Positions 1 to 6,771 of a stretch of 64,000 bases of DNA are shown here, piece after piece. The translations under genes were made by a program, and so were the position numbers. Under the pieces are notes generated by a model. That model was given only the letters and a program-made list of their open reading frames with translations. It was not told the DNA's origin and did no database searches. Source of the stretch: a virus. The stretch covers positions 1 to 64,000 of the IMG/VR virus record IMGVR_UViG_3300042561_001378, one strand, 5' to 3'. Each line of letters opens with the position of its first letter. Position 1 is the stretch's first letter.

Positions 1-180
1 AACGGAGCCGAAGTCACCACGTCGATCGCGGCGGTGGATGCCTGGGTAAAAACTGCTATTCGCTTGGGCAAAATACCCAATCACAAGGCTGAGAGCATCA
101 CTCCGTTTCTGGCAAAACTTGAGGCATTGAAATACCTGAAATCTACTGGCGATAAAGCGTGGATTGTCACCTTGCGCTAA
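1..180 (+). CDS. C-terminal part of an unrecognised protein (cut by window edge)
   Basis: Frame 1 is open from the first base to a TAA at 178-180 and encodes the last 59 residues of a protein. The peptide is helical in character, with lysine and leucine at regular spacing (for example AESITPFLAKLEALKYL). I do not recognise the family. The start lies outside the window. The first copy of a repeated leader begins two bases after the stop, so this gene probably belongs to the same transcript as the small genes that follow. Confidence 0.7.
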   Translation, partial: NGAEVTTSIAAVDAWVKTAIRLGKIPNHKAESITPFLAKLEALKYLKSTGDKAWIVTLR

Positions 181-181
181 T

Positions 182-225
182 CAACACCCAGGGCTCCACG
201 GGGTTCTGGCTGGTGGTTCGCCGCC
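182..225 (+). repeat. Structured leader repeat, copy 1 of 3
   Basis: A 44-nt element lies upstream of the small gene at 255. Its core CCAGGGCTCC-ACG-type hairpin can pair with GGGTTCTGG using G-U wobbles, and is followed by CTGGTGGTTCGCC. Copies 2 and 3 have changes on both arms that mostly keep pairing. All copies begin CAACACCCAGG, and copies 1 and 3 also share GCTAAT just before it. Confidence 0.7.
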
Positions 226-254
226 AATGTAAACCTGATTTTTGGAGACAAGCA

Positions 255-365
255 ATGAGCCAGCAAAAAGACCAAAAAAGCAGCGACGACCGTAGTTTTC
301 CCGACGGCCTGACGAGAGAAGAAGTCCTAGAACGTCAGCAAGAACGACTGAAGGGAAAGAAATAG
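255..365 (+). CDS. Small charged protein, 36 aa
   Basis: ATG at 255 follows a purine-rich stretch (TTTGGAGACAAGCA, with GGAG about 8 nt upstream), a reasonable ribosome site. The product is 36 residues, rich in Lys, Arg, Gln and Asp, ending RLKGKK. The end of the gene (GGGAAAGAAATAGCTCACA) is nearly repeated at the end of the next small gene, so the two gene-plus-leader units look like a tandem duplication that has diverged. The function is unknown. Confidence 0.5.
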   Translation: MSQQKDQKSSDDRSFPDGLTREEVLERQQERLKGKK

Positions 366-378
366 CTCACAAGGAAGC

Positions 379-422
379 CAACACCCAGGGCTCCACGGAG
401 TTCTGGCTGGTGGTTCGCCGCC
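379..422 (+). repeat. Structured leader repeat, copy 2 of 3
   Basis: Second copy of the leader hairpin, upstream of the small gene at 450. Here the loop-proximal arm is CTCC-AC-GGAG, which pairs perfectly. The outer arm CCAG/CTGG is identical to the other copies. The element begins 13 bases after the stop of the preceding small gene. Confidence 0.7.
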
Positions 423-449
423 GCAATTTACCTGAATGGAAGGAAAATC

Positions 450-563
450 ATGCCAACACAAAAGCCCAAAGATGAAGACTATACCGTGATAGTTCCCACT
501 ACGCCGGGGAAACCGATAAGAACGGCTGAGTGGTGGGAAAGGCCGCAGACCGGAAAGAAATAG
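450..563 (+). CDS. Small protein, 37 aa
   Basis: ATG at 450 is preceded by GGAAGGAAAATC, which contains AAGGA at good spacing. The 37-residue product has an acidic start and a Trp pair near the end (EWWERPQTGKK). Its last codons and stop resemble those of the gene at 255, and the same leader repeat precedes it, so the pair probably arose by duplication. Function unknown. Confidence 0.5.
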   Translation: MPTQKPKDEDYTVIVPTTPGKPIRTAEWWERPQTGKK

Positions 564-575
564 CTCACAGCTAAT

Positions 576-618
576 CAACACCCAGGGGCTCACGGGTCTC
601 TGGCTGGTGGTTCGCCAC
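576..618 (+). repeat. Structured leader repeat, copy 3 of 3
   Basis: Third copy, upstream of the gene at 645. The primary sequence differs from copies 1 and 2 at several stem positions (CCAGGGGCTC against GGGTCTCTGG), but the CCAG/CTGG clamp and the downstream CTGGTGGTTCGCC block are retained. Confidence 0.65.
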
Positions 619-644
619 TCACTGATAATTCCAGGGAGACACCT

Positions 645-1016
645 ATGACCTACCGAAAATTCCCCAAGTACGATGCACGAAAATACGCCTGCGCATTCTT
701 TCCGTTCCTTCAAGCGCGGCATATCCACCACACCAGCTACAAAGGGCCAGAGCGCTTGTACTGGGACATGCTGCCATTGTCGGTGCCTGCCCATTGGCTG
801 ATTCATGGCGTGGCAGGGGGTGTGCTCACGATGCCCAAGGCGGTGACTCGCCAGAACTGGATCGCTCGCCGGTTGCCCCTGACCTGGCTCTGGAAGTACC
901 CCAATCCAGTGCAACGGATACTCCATGCATGGTGCAGAATACCGGGGTTCCTGAGGATTGCCGGGATACTGCTGGGGCTGGTGCTTTATATGGCTCCGGG
1001 ATTGCTAGGGCTGTGA
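645..1016 (+). CDS. HNH-like small phage protein
   Basis: The 123-residue product contains HHTSYKGPERLYWDMLPLS...HWLIHG around residues 28-55. This has the spacing of the His-His...Asp-Leu...His core of small phage HNH proteins (HH..Y..G.E...D...L....H..IH), but it lacks the usual zinc cysteines. The C-terminal 20 residues are hydrophobic (ILLGLVLYMAPGLLGL) and could be a membrane segment. ATG at 645 follows CCAGGGAGACACCT, with AGGGAG as ribosome site. It is the last gene before a strong terminator. The nuclease assignment is an inference from the pattern and may be a non-catalytic relative. Confidence 0.5.
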   Translation: MTYRKFPKYDARKYACAFFPFLQARHIHHTSYKGPERLYWDMLPLSVPAHWLIHGVAGGVLTMPKAVTRQNWIARRLPLTWLWKYPNPVQRILHAWCRIPGFLRIAGILLGLVLYMAPGLLGL

Positions 1017-1061
1017 CCTGGCTGATTGAAATATAGACGACTGACCCACCCACCCCAACAA

Positions 1062-1093
1062 AAAGCCCCCCGTAGTGGATACCGGGGGGCTTT
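1062..1093 (+). terminator. Rho-independent terminator
   Basis: An 11-bp stem (AAAGCCCCCCG with CGGGGGGCTTT) lies 45 bases after the stop at 1016 and closes the left-end small-gene operon. The A and T runs on both sides allow it to work in both directions, also for the minus-strand gene ending at 1203. Confidence 0.85.
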
Positions 1094-1202
1094 GACTATG
1101 AGGACATACCACCTACATAGTGTATCTCGTGGTCAGACTGTGACAAATAGCGGCTCCCTACGGGAACCTCATAGGCTCTGCCTTAACCTATAGTGCCACT
1201 CA

Positions 1203-1823
1203 CTACCCAACCGTGACACCCTCTTTCACAAATACGCCGTCAATCATCGCCCCATTCCGGCCCTCAATCTTTGCCAAGGCCAGGGCAAGACACTCCGGCC
1301 CCGACATTTCCAGCACGATCCGCGCTTCATCTTCGACGCACCGGGCGACGGCCCCGATTTCAGCGGGGATCCTGACGCTGTTTTCTTCCAGACTTTCACC
1401 TAATTCCGCCGCGTGTTGATCCACAAATGGCCAATTCTGCACCGCCCCGTTGGGCTGGCGCAGACACGCCTCAAGAGTTACCCCGTGCATCGCCGCCAGG
1501 ATAGTCAGCGTTACCAGCACATCGCCCATCTCCAGGGCAATGCGGGCAAGGCGGCGATCAAGTACCGCCTCACCTTCGACAATCAGGCCATGATCAGCGA
1601 GCAACCGCAACCGGGTGACTTTACTCACAATCAATTTCCGCCGCTCTAATTGGGCCTCCCCAATCTCCTCCAAGGTCTTCCGATACTGGCCCTGGGTAGT
1701 GCCCAGCAAGGGTCGGCCATCAGTGTGGGTGATCCGGCGATGGGTGGCCCAGGCCCGGATCTTGGGCTCAAGGTCGGCGTAGGTGGGGAGGGTCATAGGG
1801 CTACCGTGATTATTTACTATCAT
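1203..1823 (-). CDS. MazG-like nucleotide pyrophosphohydrolase
   Basis: 206 residues. It has the phage MazG pattern: KIRAWATHR near residue 22, EEIGE near residue 52, MGDVLVTLTILAAMHGVTLEACL in the middle, and the family-typical end GAMIDGVFVKEG. The EExxE and (E/L)xxD metal sites of the all-alpha NTP pyrophosphatase fold are visible, although the stretch between the second motif and the end is longer than in compact phage versions. Known members hydrolyse NTPs or dNTPs and are common phage accessory genes. ATG at 1823 overlaps the end of the upstream small gene by 14 nt; a later ATG at 1796 is possible. Confidence 0.7.
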   Translation of the reverse strand: MIVNNHGSPMTLPTYADLEPKIRAWATHRRITHTDGRPLLGTTQGQYRKTLEEIGEAQLERRKLIVSKVTRLRLLADHGLIVEGEAVLDRRLARIALEMGDVLVTLTILAAMHGVTLEACLRQPNGAVQNWPFVDQHAAELGESLEENSVRIPAEIGAVARCVEDEARIVLEMSGPECLALALAKIEGRNGAMIDGVFVKEGVTVG

Positions 1824-1992
1824 TCCTCTCCAAAAATTCTACTATTGCTTGCTCAATCACCGCCCGCAATGGACGGCCCGACTCTTGGCAGTACACCTGC
1901 AACGGCTGGTAGACTGCCCGCGCAATCGCAGTGGGCCGCACGGTATCACCGTCCAGCCCCTCAACCCGCTGCACCCCCTTGGGCCATGGCAT
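1810..1992 (-). CDS. Small DNA-binding-like protein, 60 aa
   Basis: The start at 1992 is chosen because GAGGTAAG lies at proper distance upstream. The sequence MPWPKGVQRV...RPTAIARAVYQPLQVYCQESGRPLRAVIEQAIVEFLERN has a short strand followed by two helices, as in ribbon-helix-helix proteins, with the AVIEQAIVEFLE helix at the end. It overlaps and is translationally coupled to the MazG-like gene downstream. An RHH regulator or antitoxin-like role is an inference. Confidence 0.6.
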   Translation of the reverse strand: MPWPKGVQRVEGLDGDTVRPTAIARAVYQPLQVYCQESGRPLRAVIEQAIVEFLERNDSK

Positions 1993-2081
1993 AAACTTAC
2001 CTCGTAGACTCCCCCCAGAATAGCAGAAACCAGCACCCATTGACTAACAATATACAGTTTGTGCAATATACAGGGAATAGG

Positions 2082-2111
2082 TTGACAATCAATACAGGGT
2101 GAGGCTACAGT
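2082..2111 (+). promoter_or_regulatory. Sigma-70-type promoter
   Basis: TTGACA at 2082-2087 and TACAGT at 2106-2111 are separated by 18 nt, upstream of the plus-strand genes at 2150 and 2339. Its spacer is unlike the spacer shared by the four promoters elsewhere in the window. Confidence 0.6.
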
Positions 2112-2149
2112 AGGCATGTTGAGATTCGCAGTTTTTTAGGAGAGTGGAT

Positions 2150-2290
2150 ATGTGGGTATATCAAGAGACCGAGCCGTTCCTCTACACCGTGGGGTTTTAT
2201 TCTCCAGATGGAACATGGCACACTGACAGCGACCACGCTGACCGGGACAAGGCCAGGGAGCGGGTGCATTACCTCAACGGCAACGATTAA
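2150..2290 (+). CDS. Conserved-type small phage protein, 46 aa
   Basis: ATG at 2150 follows TTAGGAGAGTGGAT, with AGGAG at 6-9 nt. The product begins MWVYQETEPFLYTVGFY, continues PDGTWHTDSDHADRDKA and ends RVHYLNGND. This pattern (TVGFY.PDG.W..ESDH.....A..RVHYLNG) is one I recognise from many small uncharacterised phage proteins; no function is known to me. It is the first gene behind the promoter at 2082. Confidence 0.75.
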   Translation: MWVYQETEPFLYTVGFYSPDGTWHTDSDHADRDKARERVHYLNGND

Positions 2291-2338
2291 CACCAGCGCA
2301 TCGCCGGGAGTAGCGCCCCGGCATTTTGGGAGATATCT

Positions 2339-2851
2339 ATGCCCAACTACGACGACCTAACCCGCGATGAGCTGATTGCAGCCCTGGCCGCCGCCAATGC
2401 CCGCGTAGAGGCCATGCGGATTGACCCTACCTATGGTGTACTGACCCGCGTGGCCCTTGACGCGGAGCCACCCCAGCACGGCGCAATCGTGTTCTGGGAT
2501 GTTGACCACATGCACGATCTAAACGAGCGATGGGGATACGAAGACGTAGACCGTCGCATCCGACTGGTTTGCAAGTCAATCAGAGAACGTGAAGATTGCA
2601 TCCTGGTGGCCCGGTGGTACTCCGGGGACGAACTTATCTACTGCTGCCCCATTGCCGATGCCGCCGCCGCCGCCGATCGCATTGTTGAGCTATTCAGGGC
2701 TCAGGGCATTGGCATTACCGCTGGGGTAGCCGAGATTGGACTCAATGGGTGGAAGGCTGCGGTCAGCGTGGCCTCCGGGCTGGTGCAAGCGGCGAAGAAG
2801 GCGGGTGACCGGGGCCGGGTGCATTTTATACTTAAAGCCCCAAAAGTATAA
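2339..2851 (+). CDS. GGDEF-domain protein (diguanylate-cyclase-like)
   Basis: 170 residues. After a short helical start, IVFWDVDHMHDLNERWGYED (residues 50-69) matches the metal- and nucleotide-binding DxDhFKxxND segment of GGDEF domains. RWYSGDELIYC near residues 98-108 occupies the GG(D/E)EF loop, reading SGDEL. GIGITAGVAEIG and the helix ending AAKKAGDRGRVHF complete the fold. The catalytic Asp and Glu of the signature are present, but the first Gly is Ser and the last Phe is Leu, so activity or substrate cannot be assumed. ATG follows GGGAGATATCT. Diguanylate cyclase, another nucleotide cyclase and a degenerate binding domain all remain possible. Confidence 0.75.
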   Translation: MPNYDDLTRDELIAALAAANARVEAMRIDPTYGVLTRVALDAEPPQHGAIVFWDVDHMHDLNERWGYEDVDRRIRLVCKSIREREDCILVARWYSGDELIYCCPIADAAAAADRIVELFRAQGIGITAGVAEIGLNGWKAAVSVASGLVQAAKKAGDRGRVHFILKAPKV

Positions 2852-2893
2852 TTCTGGAAATGCAAATTGTACTTGAGTAGAACACGCTGAGGC

Positions 2894-3097
2894 TCACGGC
2901 ATAGCCACCCACGCCGCCGGGTAAAACACCTGCACCAGGTCAGCGCCCCGCCATACCCTGAGGTTGCCGCTGCTGTTGCGATCGATGCTGTATCCTGGCC
3001 AATCCTCAAGGGGCAAAGGCAGGATAGAGGGGTCAGGCGGGGCCAGCCGTAGGCGGTCGAAGACGTAGCTAACAACAGCGCGATCGGTGTTTTCCAT
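2894..3097 (-). CDS. Small hypothetical protein, 67 aa
   Basis: Begins MENTDRAVVSYVFDRLRL and has a mixed strand-rich composition with SIDRNSSGNLRVWRGADLVQVFYPAAWVAMP at the end. The minus-strand -10-like TATACT at 3113-3118 faces it. I do not recognise the family. It is divergent to the small membrane protein at 3146. Confidence 0.55.
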   Translation of the reverse strand: MENTDRAVVSYVFDRLRLAPPDPSILPLPLEDWPGYSIDRNSSGNLRVWRGADLVQVFYPAAWVAMP

Positions 3098-3145
3098 GGC
3101 GGTGTGGCGGAGAGTATAATTACGATTCTACCGCGAGAGGTCGCC

Positions 3146-3331
3146 GTGACAAATGCCGTAGTCCGTCGTTTACTTTACTGGATATTCCATTTCACCTTTG
3201 CAGTGTTTTGGATGGCCGTAGGTGCTCTGTGGGAATGGTCTCCGCTGGGGACAGCGCTATGGGTTGGGCTAATGGCCTTTATCTGCGACATGCCAATCTA
3301 CTCTTTGGCCAAAGCCATGGCTGGGCGGTGA
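3146..3331 (+). CDS. Small two-helix membrane protein (holin-like?)
   Basis: The GTG start at 3146 is preferred over upstream starts because GAGAGG lies 5 nt before it and a TATAAT box at 3115-3120 would place the transcript start just upstream. The 61-residue product has two hydrophobic segments (LLYWIFHFTFAVFWMAVGAL and LGTALWVGLMAFICDMPIY) and a short basic tail. Size and topology are compatible with a class II-type holin, but no endolysin lies next to it, so this is only a possibility. A strong terminator follows. Confidence 0.5.
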   Translation: MTNAVVRRLLYWIFHFTFAVFWMAVGALWEWSPLGTALWVGLMAFICDMPIYSLAKAMAGR

Positions 3332-3411
3332 CACTCGTGACAAACCCGTGGTAGAATCGGGGTAGCTTATCGGTTGGTTGGTTGTGTGCTCCCTTGCGCG
3401 AATCTCCTAGG

Positions 3412-3462
3412 CCCCCAGCACCATTGCAGGCTCCATGCCTCGTGTGCTGGGGGTTTTGTTTT
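3412..3462 (+). terminator. Rho-independent terminator
   Basis: CCCCCAGCAC pairs with GTGCTGGGGG, followed by TTTTGTTTT. The T-rich tract points to plus-strand termination after the gene at 3146. The minus-strand adhesin gene ends at 3467, beside it. Confidence 0.85.
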
Positions 3463-3466
3463 GGGC

Positions 3467-4732
3467 CTACAACAATCCCTTCCGCTGAAACCATTCTAAA
3501 ATCTGCCGCACCTTATAGCCTCGCTTCAGTAGCGCCTCCATCACCTGTTCGTCGGTGAGTAGATAGGCAACCCTAGTGATTGCGCTCCAATTTATTGTCC
3601 CCGCCGAAGCGTATGCCGTTGTGTTGGCAAGATCGATGATGTTGAAATAACTAATATTTGATATATCACTGGATAGCGGGGAAAGCTGGAATGCCTTCCA
3701 GTTGCCGACACTGCTTTGGAATACTACAACCCAGCCCTTACTCCCAAGCGTCCCGCCACTACTACCACGGCCCCACTCGATTGCGAAAACTTTATTACTC
3801 AAATTAGTTGAAGTTACAGCGTGGGATGCTCCCGTCCAACGGCCTGCGGAATCTATAGCCGATCCATCGGTTGTTACAGCAGTCATACTGCCCCATCTAT
3901 CAACGCCTAGGGGCGAATCCACGATTGTTAGCGTAAGGTCAATAGTGGAAACCCCATCAACCACCGATGCGCTAATACTTGATAAGGGATCCCAAGTTAT
4001 ACCATCATGCCTTGTGAATGCTGCTGTTGCAGCAGCAGCGGCAGGTGTCCCACCGTACCGCTTAAAAATCGAATAAGTTGTGGTACACCTAGGCGCTAAT
4101 TGGGCAGTACTTGGGGCGACATCTGAAATGCCAATTACTAGAGCGGTTCCACCCTCAGAGGCAACCGCTGAAAGTGCCCTGACGACTTGGCTTGTACCGG
4201 CTGTTATCTGGTTCCTGTAACCAACGATTTGGCACGCACCTAAAGATACTGTCTTACCTAGTTCGGTAAGGTGATCGGGGTTCTCAGGGATTAACTGAAA
4301 TGCGCCGTCAAAGCCCCAAGCATAAATCAGTAAAACATTTGGTTCGGTCGTTGTTACTGTACCAGAATCCAAAAAAGCTGTGGTTGAGTTAGCGCTATCC
4401 GTAACGTTACTTACGTGGATTGGCGTTGTAGTATTTGCGGATCTAACAACCACAATGGTAACGTTCCAATCATCACTAGCCCCTGTAGCTGAGAAATCAG
4501 CCTCAGCACTACTAGCCGCCAGTTTCCGAAATGCTGTAGTTCTCTGCCCCTGGGCTGCTGCCTGAGTACCAATTTGAGTCCACCCGGTTGCCGCAATCGT
4601 TGTACCACCACCATCCTGAGTGACAATAGCCAGCAGAATATCATTGGCCTGATGCCCTACTGGAATGGGTTGAGTGTAGGAAGCTGATGCTGCTTCCGAA
4701 ACAGTAGATTCAGAGAGAATTGGATACGCCAT
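3467..4732 (-). CDS. Beta-rich virion protein / tail adhesin
   Basis: 421 residues dominated by Ser, Thr, Ala and Gly with alternating hydrophobics, typical of exposed phage fibre or adhesin domains. The first half (AYPILSESTVSEAASASYTQP to about residue 210) resembles a carbohydrate-binding-like beta sandwich; the second half carries a separate domain ending in a helical tail (EQVMEALLKRGYKVRQILEWFQRKGLL). It is the last gene of the minus-strand tail-tip operon. A receptor-binding role is inferred from position and composition. Confidence 0.65.
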   Translation of the reverse strand: MAYPILSESTVSEAASASYTQPIPVGHQANDILLAIVTQDGGGTTIAATGWTQIGTQAAAQGQRTTAFRKLAASSAEADFSATGASDDWNVTIVVVRSANTTTPIHVSNVTDSANSTTAFLDSGTVTTTEPNVLLIYAWGFDGAFQLIPENPDHLTELGKTVSLGACQIVGYRNQITAGTSQVVRALSAVASEGGTALVIGISDVAPSTAQLAPRCTTTYSIFKRYGGTPAAAAATAAFTRHDGITWDPLSSISASVVDGVSTIDLTLTIVDSPLGVDRWGSMTAVTTDGSAIDSAGRWTGASHAVTSTNLSNKVFAIEWGRGSSGGTLGSKGWVVVFQSSVGNWKAFQLSPLSSDISNISYFNIIDLANTTAYASAGTINWSAITRVAYLLTDEQVMEALLKRGYKVRQILEWFQRKGLL

Positions 4733-4876
4733 CTACCGCGCCCCCAACCATTGCACCGCCCGATCGCACCAGGCCAGTGCCCGCGCTACCGCCAGCGCTA
4801 GGTGCCACCGCCAGCCAGTGAGGGGGCGGAGTCGGGCTTCTTCGTCGGGGGTGGGTGGGCCTGGGGTATAGCTCAT
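4733..4876 (-). CDS. Small protein with MSYTPG start, 47 aa
   Basis: This open frame starts at 4876 and stops exactly at the base after the adhesin start codon, with no gap. The product begins MSYTPGPPTPDEEARLRPL and continues into a helix (WRWHLALAVARALAWCDRAVQWLGAR). The next upstream small frame begins with the same MSYTPG, suggesting paralogues. Ribosome sites are weak, so confidence is limited. Confidence 0.4.
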   Translation of the reverse strand: MSYTPGPPTPDEEARLRPLTGWRWHLALAVARALAWCDRAVQWLGAR

Positions 4877-4885
4877 GTCCCTAGG

Positions 4886-4990
4886 CTAGGGTGGCCCAGC
4901 CCATAGCCTAAGAAATTCGGCTCTTTTGGCAGGCAGATTTAGCAAATAATCAGCGCATGTCAGGGGTGGTGAGCCTGGGGTGTAGCTCAT
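4886..4990 (-). CDS. Small protein with MSYTPG start, 34 aa
   Basis: A 34-residue frame beginning MSYTPGSPPLTCADYL and ending RLWAGPP. The first six codons (ATGAGCTAYACCCCAGGC) match those of the adjacent frame at 4876, pointing to duplication. It has no recognisable function and could be a remnant. Confidence 0.3.
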   Translation of the reverse strand: MSYTPGSPPLTCADYLLNLPAKRAEFLRLWAGPP

Positions 4991-5058
4991 GGCATTACCG
5001 CGCTATCCCCATGCTCTAGCCCATGGTAAATTTATTGAAAGAATGGTATGGAGCGAGT

Positions 5059-5352
5059 ATGGACGTTAACCTAGCCATCTATGGCGGTGCAGTCTGCACG
5101 GGAGCCCTGGCGGCAGTGACCGCGCAATGGGTCTACAACGAATGGTTGTGGCGGCTCGATCGCAGTACAGTGACGACGCCCAGCATCAAAGACCCATCGG
5201 CCCAGGTGGCTGCGCTCAATGCCTTGCTGTCGATAATCCGAGATGAGGATGCGCGGGAGGCTGGGCCTGTGCGTCAACCACCGATGCCCTATCCAGAACT
5301 GGATGAGTGGGGAGTGATGCAGGACTATGAGGGGGATGAGGTGGTTAGCTAG
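5059..5352 (+). CDS. Possible small membrane-anchored protein
   Basis: A plus-strand frame between two minus-strand genes. From ATG at 5059 (an upstream ATG at 5023 is also possible) it encodes 97 residues with a hydrophobic N-terminal segment (AIYGGAVCTGALAAVTAQWVYN), then a charged tail ending MQDYEGDEVVS. It overlaps the end of the glycosyltransferase-like gene by 8 nt on the opposite strand. Codon pattern and TM segment support it moderately. Confidence 0.4.
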   Translation: MDVNLAIYGGAVCTGALAAVTAQWVYNEWLWRLDRSTVTTPSIKDPSAQVAALNALLSIIRDEDAREAGPVRQPPMPYPELDEWGVMQDYEGDEVVS

Positions 5353-6037
5353 GGTAGGTAGGTGATGCCCTCGATGGTGCGATCAGGTCGTAGTGAATAG
5401 CCGCCTTGCAAGGGTGGGTAGCGGCGTAGATGTAAGGTGGCCCGCTCTGTTTTTGGGTAACATTGCCCCCCATTATTCGATTCTCAGGCCAGGGCATAGG
5501 AGCAAATCCCAGATTGCTTAACGCCCATCCAATCACATAATCTTCTGCTGGCACCTCGCACCCTGCCAAGTCTGGCCTATAGATAGGGGCTTGATTCACT
5601 ATGGCATCCTCTTCTAGCAGCTTGCTATTCATCAGAGCTTCGAGCACCTCGCGGCTATACCCGGCGCAGGCTCCCACCACAACGGGCAATCCCTGGAACG
5701 GATCGACAAAACTTTTATTGCACTGCCCGAACCAATCAGCATCTGGGATTTGCTCAAAGGGTTTCCATACAAAAGTATCAGGGTCTAGGCCGATAAATAA
5801 ATCTGCATCCTGTTGCAAGCACAGCCGAAAATTTCTAGCTATGAATTGACCTAGCGATCCCTGCCTCTTTAACCGATCCCCCTCATAAACGACGGTGTCT
5901 GCTGATGGAGTTAAGGTGCTTGGCCCGTCAGTTATGGCTAGTGCTCTGTATCCGGGGTAATGCCTATCTAGCTGAGACATAAGCCGCAAAGCTAATGGCT
6001 CATCCCTATAAACATTGAAAAAAAAGCAAAGTTTCAT
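5345..6037 (-). CDS. Glycosyltransferase-like protein
   Basis: 230 residues starting MKLCFFFNVYRDEPLALRL. FIGLDPDTFVWKP around residues 83-95 has the DxD arrangement of GT-A-fold transferases. VVVGACAGYSREVLEAL and EDYVIGWALSNLGF match the acceptor-side helices of that fold. ATGA overlaps the stop of the upstream vWA-like gene, so it is translated with the tail-fibre operon. Phage enzymes of this kind can decorate virion proteins or host surface sugars; which applies here cannot be seen. Confidence 0.65.
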   Translation of the reverse strand: MKLCFFFNVYRDEPLALRLMSQLDRHYPGYRALAITDGPSTLTPSADTVVYEGDRLKRQGSLGQFIARNFRLCLQQDADLFIGLDPDTFVWKPFEQIPDADWFGQCNKSFVDPFQGLPVVVGACAGYSREVLEALMNSKLLEEDAIVNQAPIYRPDLAGCEVPAEDYVIGWALSNLGFAPMPWPENRIMGGNVTQKQSGPPYIYAATHPCKAAIHYDLIAPSRASPTYPS

Positions 6038-6771
6038 AGGTCACCAAATGCGGGCAATAGATTATATCCTAGCGCTGCAAAATAGATGTTCAAATAGTCC
6101 CTCATAACGGTGTATGAATATTCAACAGTAAATAAGTTCCTAGCGATTAATACTTCGTAGTCAAGCATTTGTGTCTCTAGCTCCGACTGGAAGCTATCAA
6201 GTCGGGGCTCTGGGTATCCCCCTGCGGTCGGGTCAAGAAAAACATATTCCAAGTGGGTATCGATAGGCGCTGTTAAATTAATAAAAAATTCTTGCGTCTC
6301 GACAGGGCTGCTGCCTCCGCTGCCGGGGTCTGCTGAGATGATTTGAGGAACGAACAACTTTGCGCCTAATATGCTTTTTGTGCCAGCAGATAAAAAGGAT
6401 TGAAAATTAATAAAATCTGAATTGTAAAAAACATTGCTATTCACTCCAGAATCACCACGATGATAATTAGGATCAGCTTCATCCTGAAAGTTCAAAATAA
6501 CTACTTTATTCCCAGCGGCTTGTAAAGAAAAATCCCGATACCATCTAAGATACCTTTCGTCGTCTTCTTCTGTTTTGGTAACGATAAATTCATCTACCTG
6601 TTCAGAAGATGTAAATGTACCGATATTTGTTAACTCCGTTTTGATTAAACCAAGGGCCGTAAACAAGCTAGGCACTTGATCAGGGCTTAACGAACCGGAA
6701 TCATCCACAATTAAAACGACCGAAAACGGTAACGGACTGCCCCCATACCAAATAAAACTCCCTAGCCCCAT
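6034..6771 (-). CDS. von Willebrand A-like domain virion protein
   Basis: Near the N terminus, PLPFSVVLIVDDSGSLS has a strand followed by DDSGS, the DxSxS metal-ion-dependent adhesion site of vWA domains. Later strands (GNKVVILNFQDEADPN, then ...YVFLDPTAGGYPEPRLDS) fit an alpha/beta Rossmann-like domain. ATG at 6771 overlaps the previous stop as TGATG; a GTG one codon upstream is the alternative. Inside a tail operon a cell-surface-binding role is likely, by inference. It is somewhat more AT-rich than its neighbours, like the glycosyltransferase-like gene. Confidence 0.6.
   Translation of the reverse strand: MGLGSFIWYGGSPLPFSVVLIVDDSGSLSPDQVPSLFTALGLIKTELTNIGTFTSSEQVDEFIVTKTEEDDERYLRWYRDFSLQAAGNKVVILNFQDEADPNYHRGDSGVNSNVFYNSDFINFQSFLSAGTKSILGAKLFVPQIISADPGSGGSSPVETQEFFINLTAPIDTHLEYVFLDPTAGGYPEPRLDSFQSELETQMLDYEVLIARNLFTVEYSYTVMRDYLNIYFAALGYNLLPAFGDL

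Noticed and set aside
327-926. 199-residue minus-strand frame across the left-end small genes
   Set aside because: It runs over three repeated leaders and three coupled plus-strand small genes; its protein is rich in Pro, Trp and Arg without pattern.
3146-3331. Firm call of a holin
   Set aside because: Topology fits, but there is no lysis enzyme next to it or recognised anywhere in the window, so only a possibility is given.
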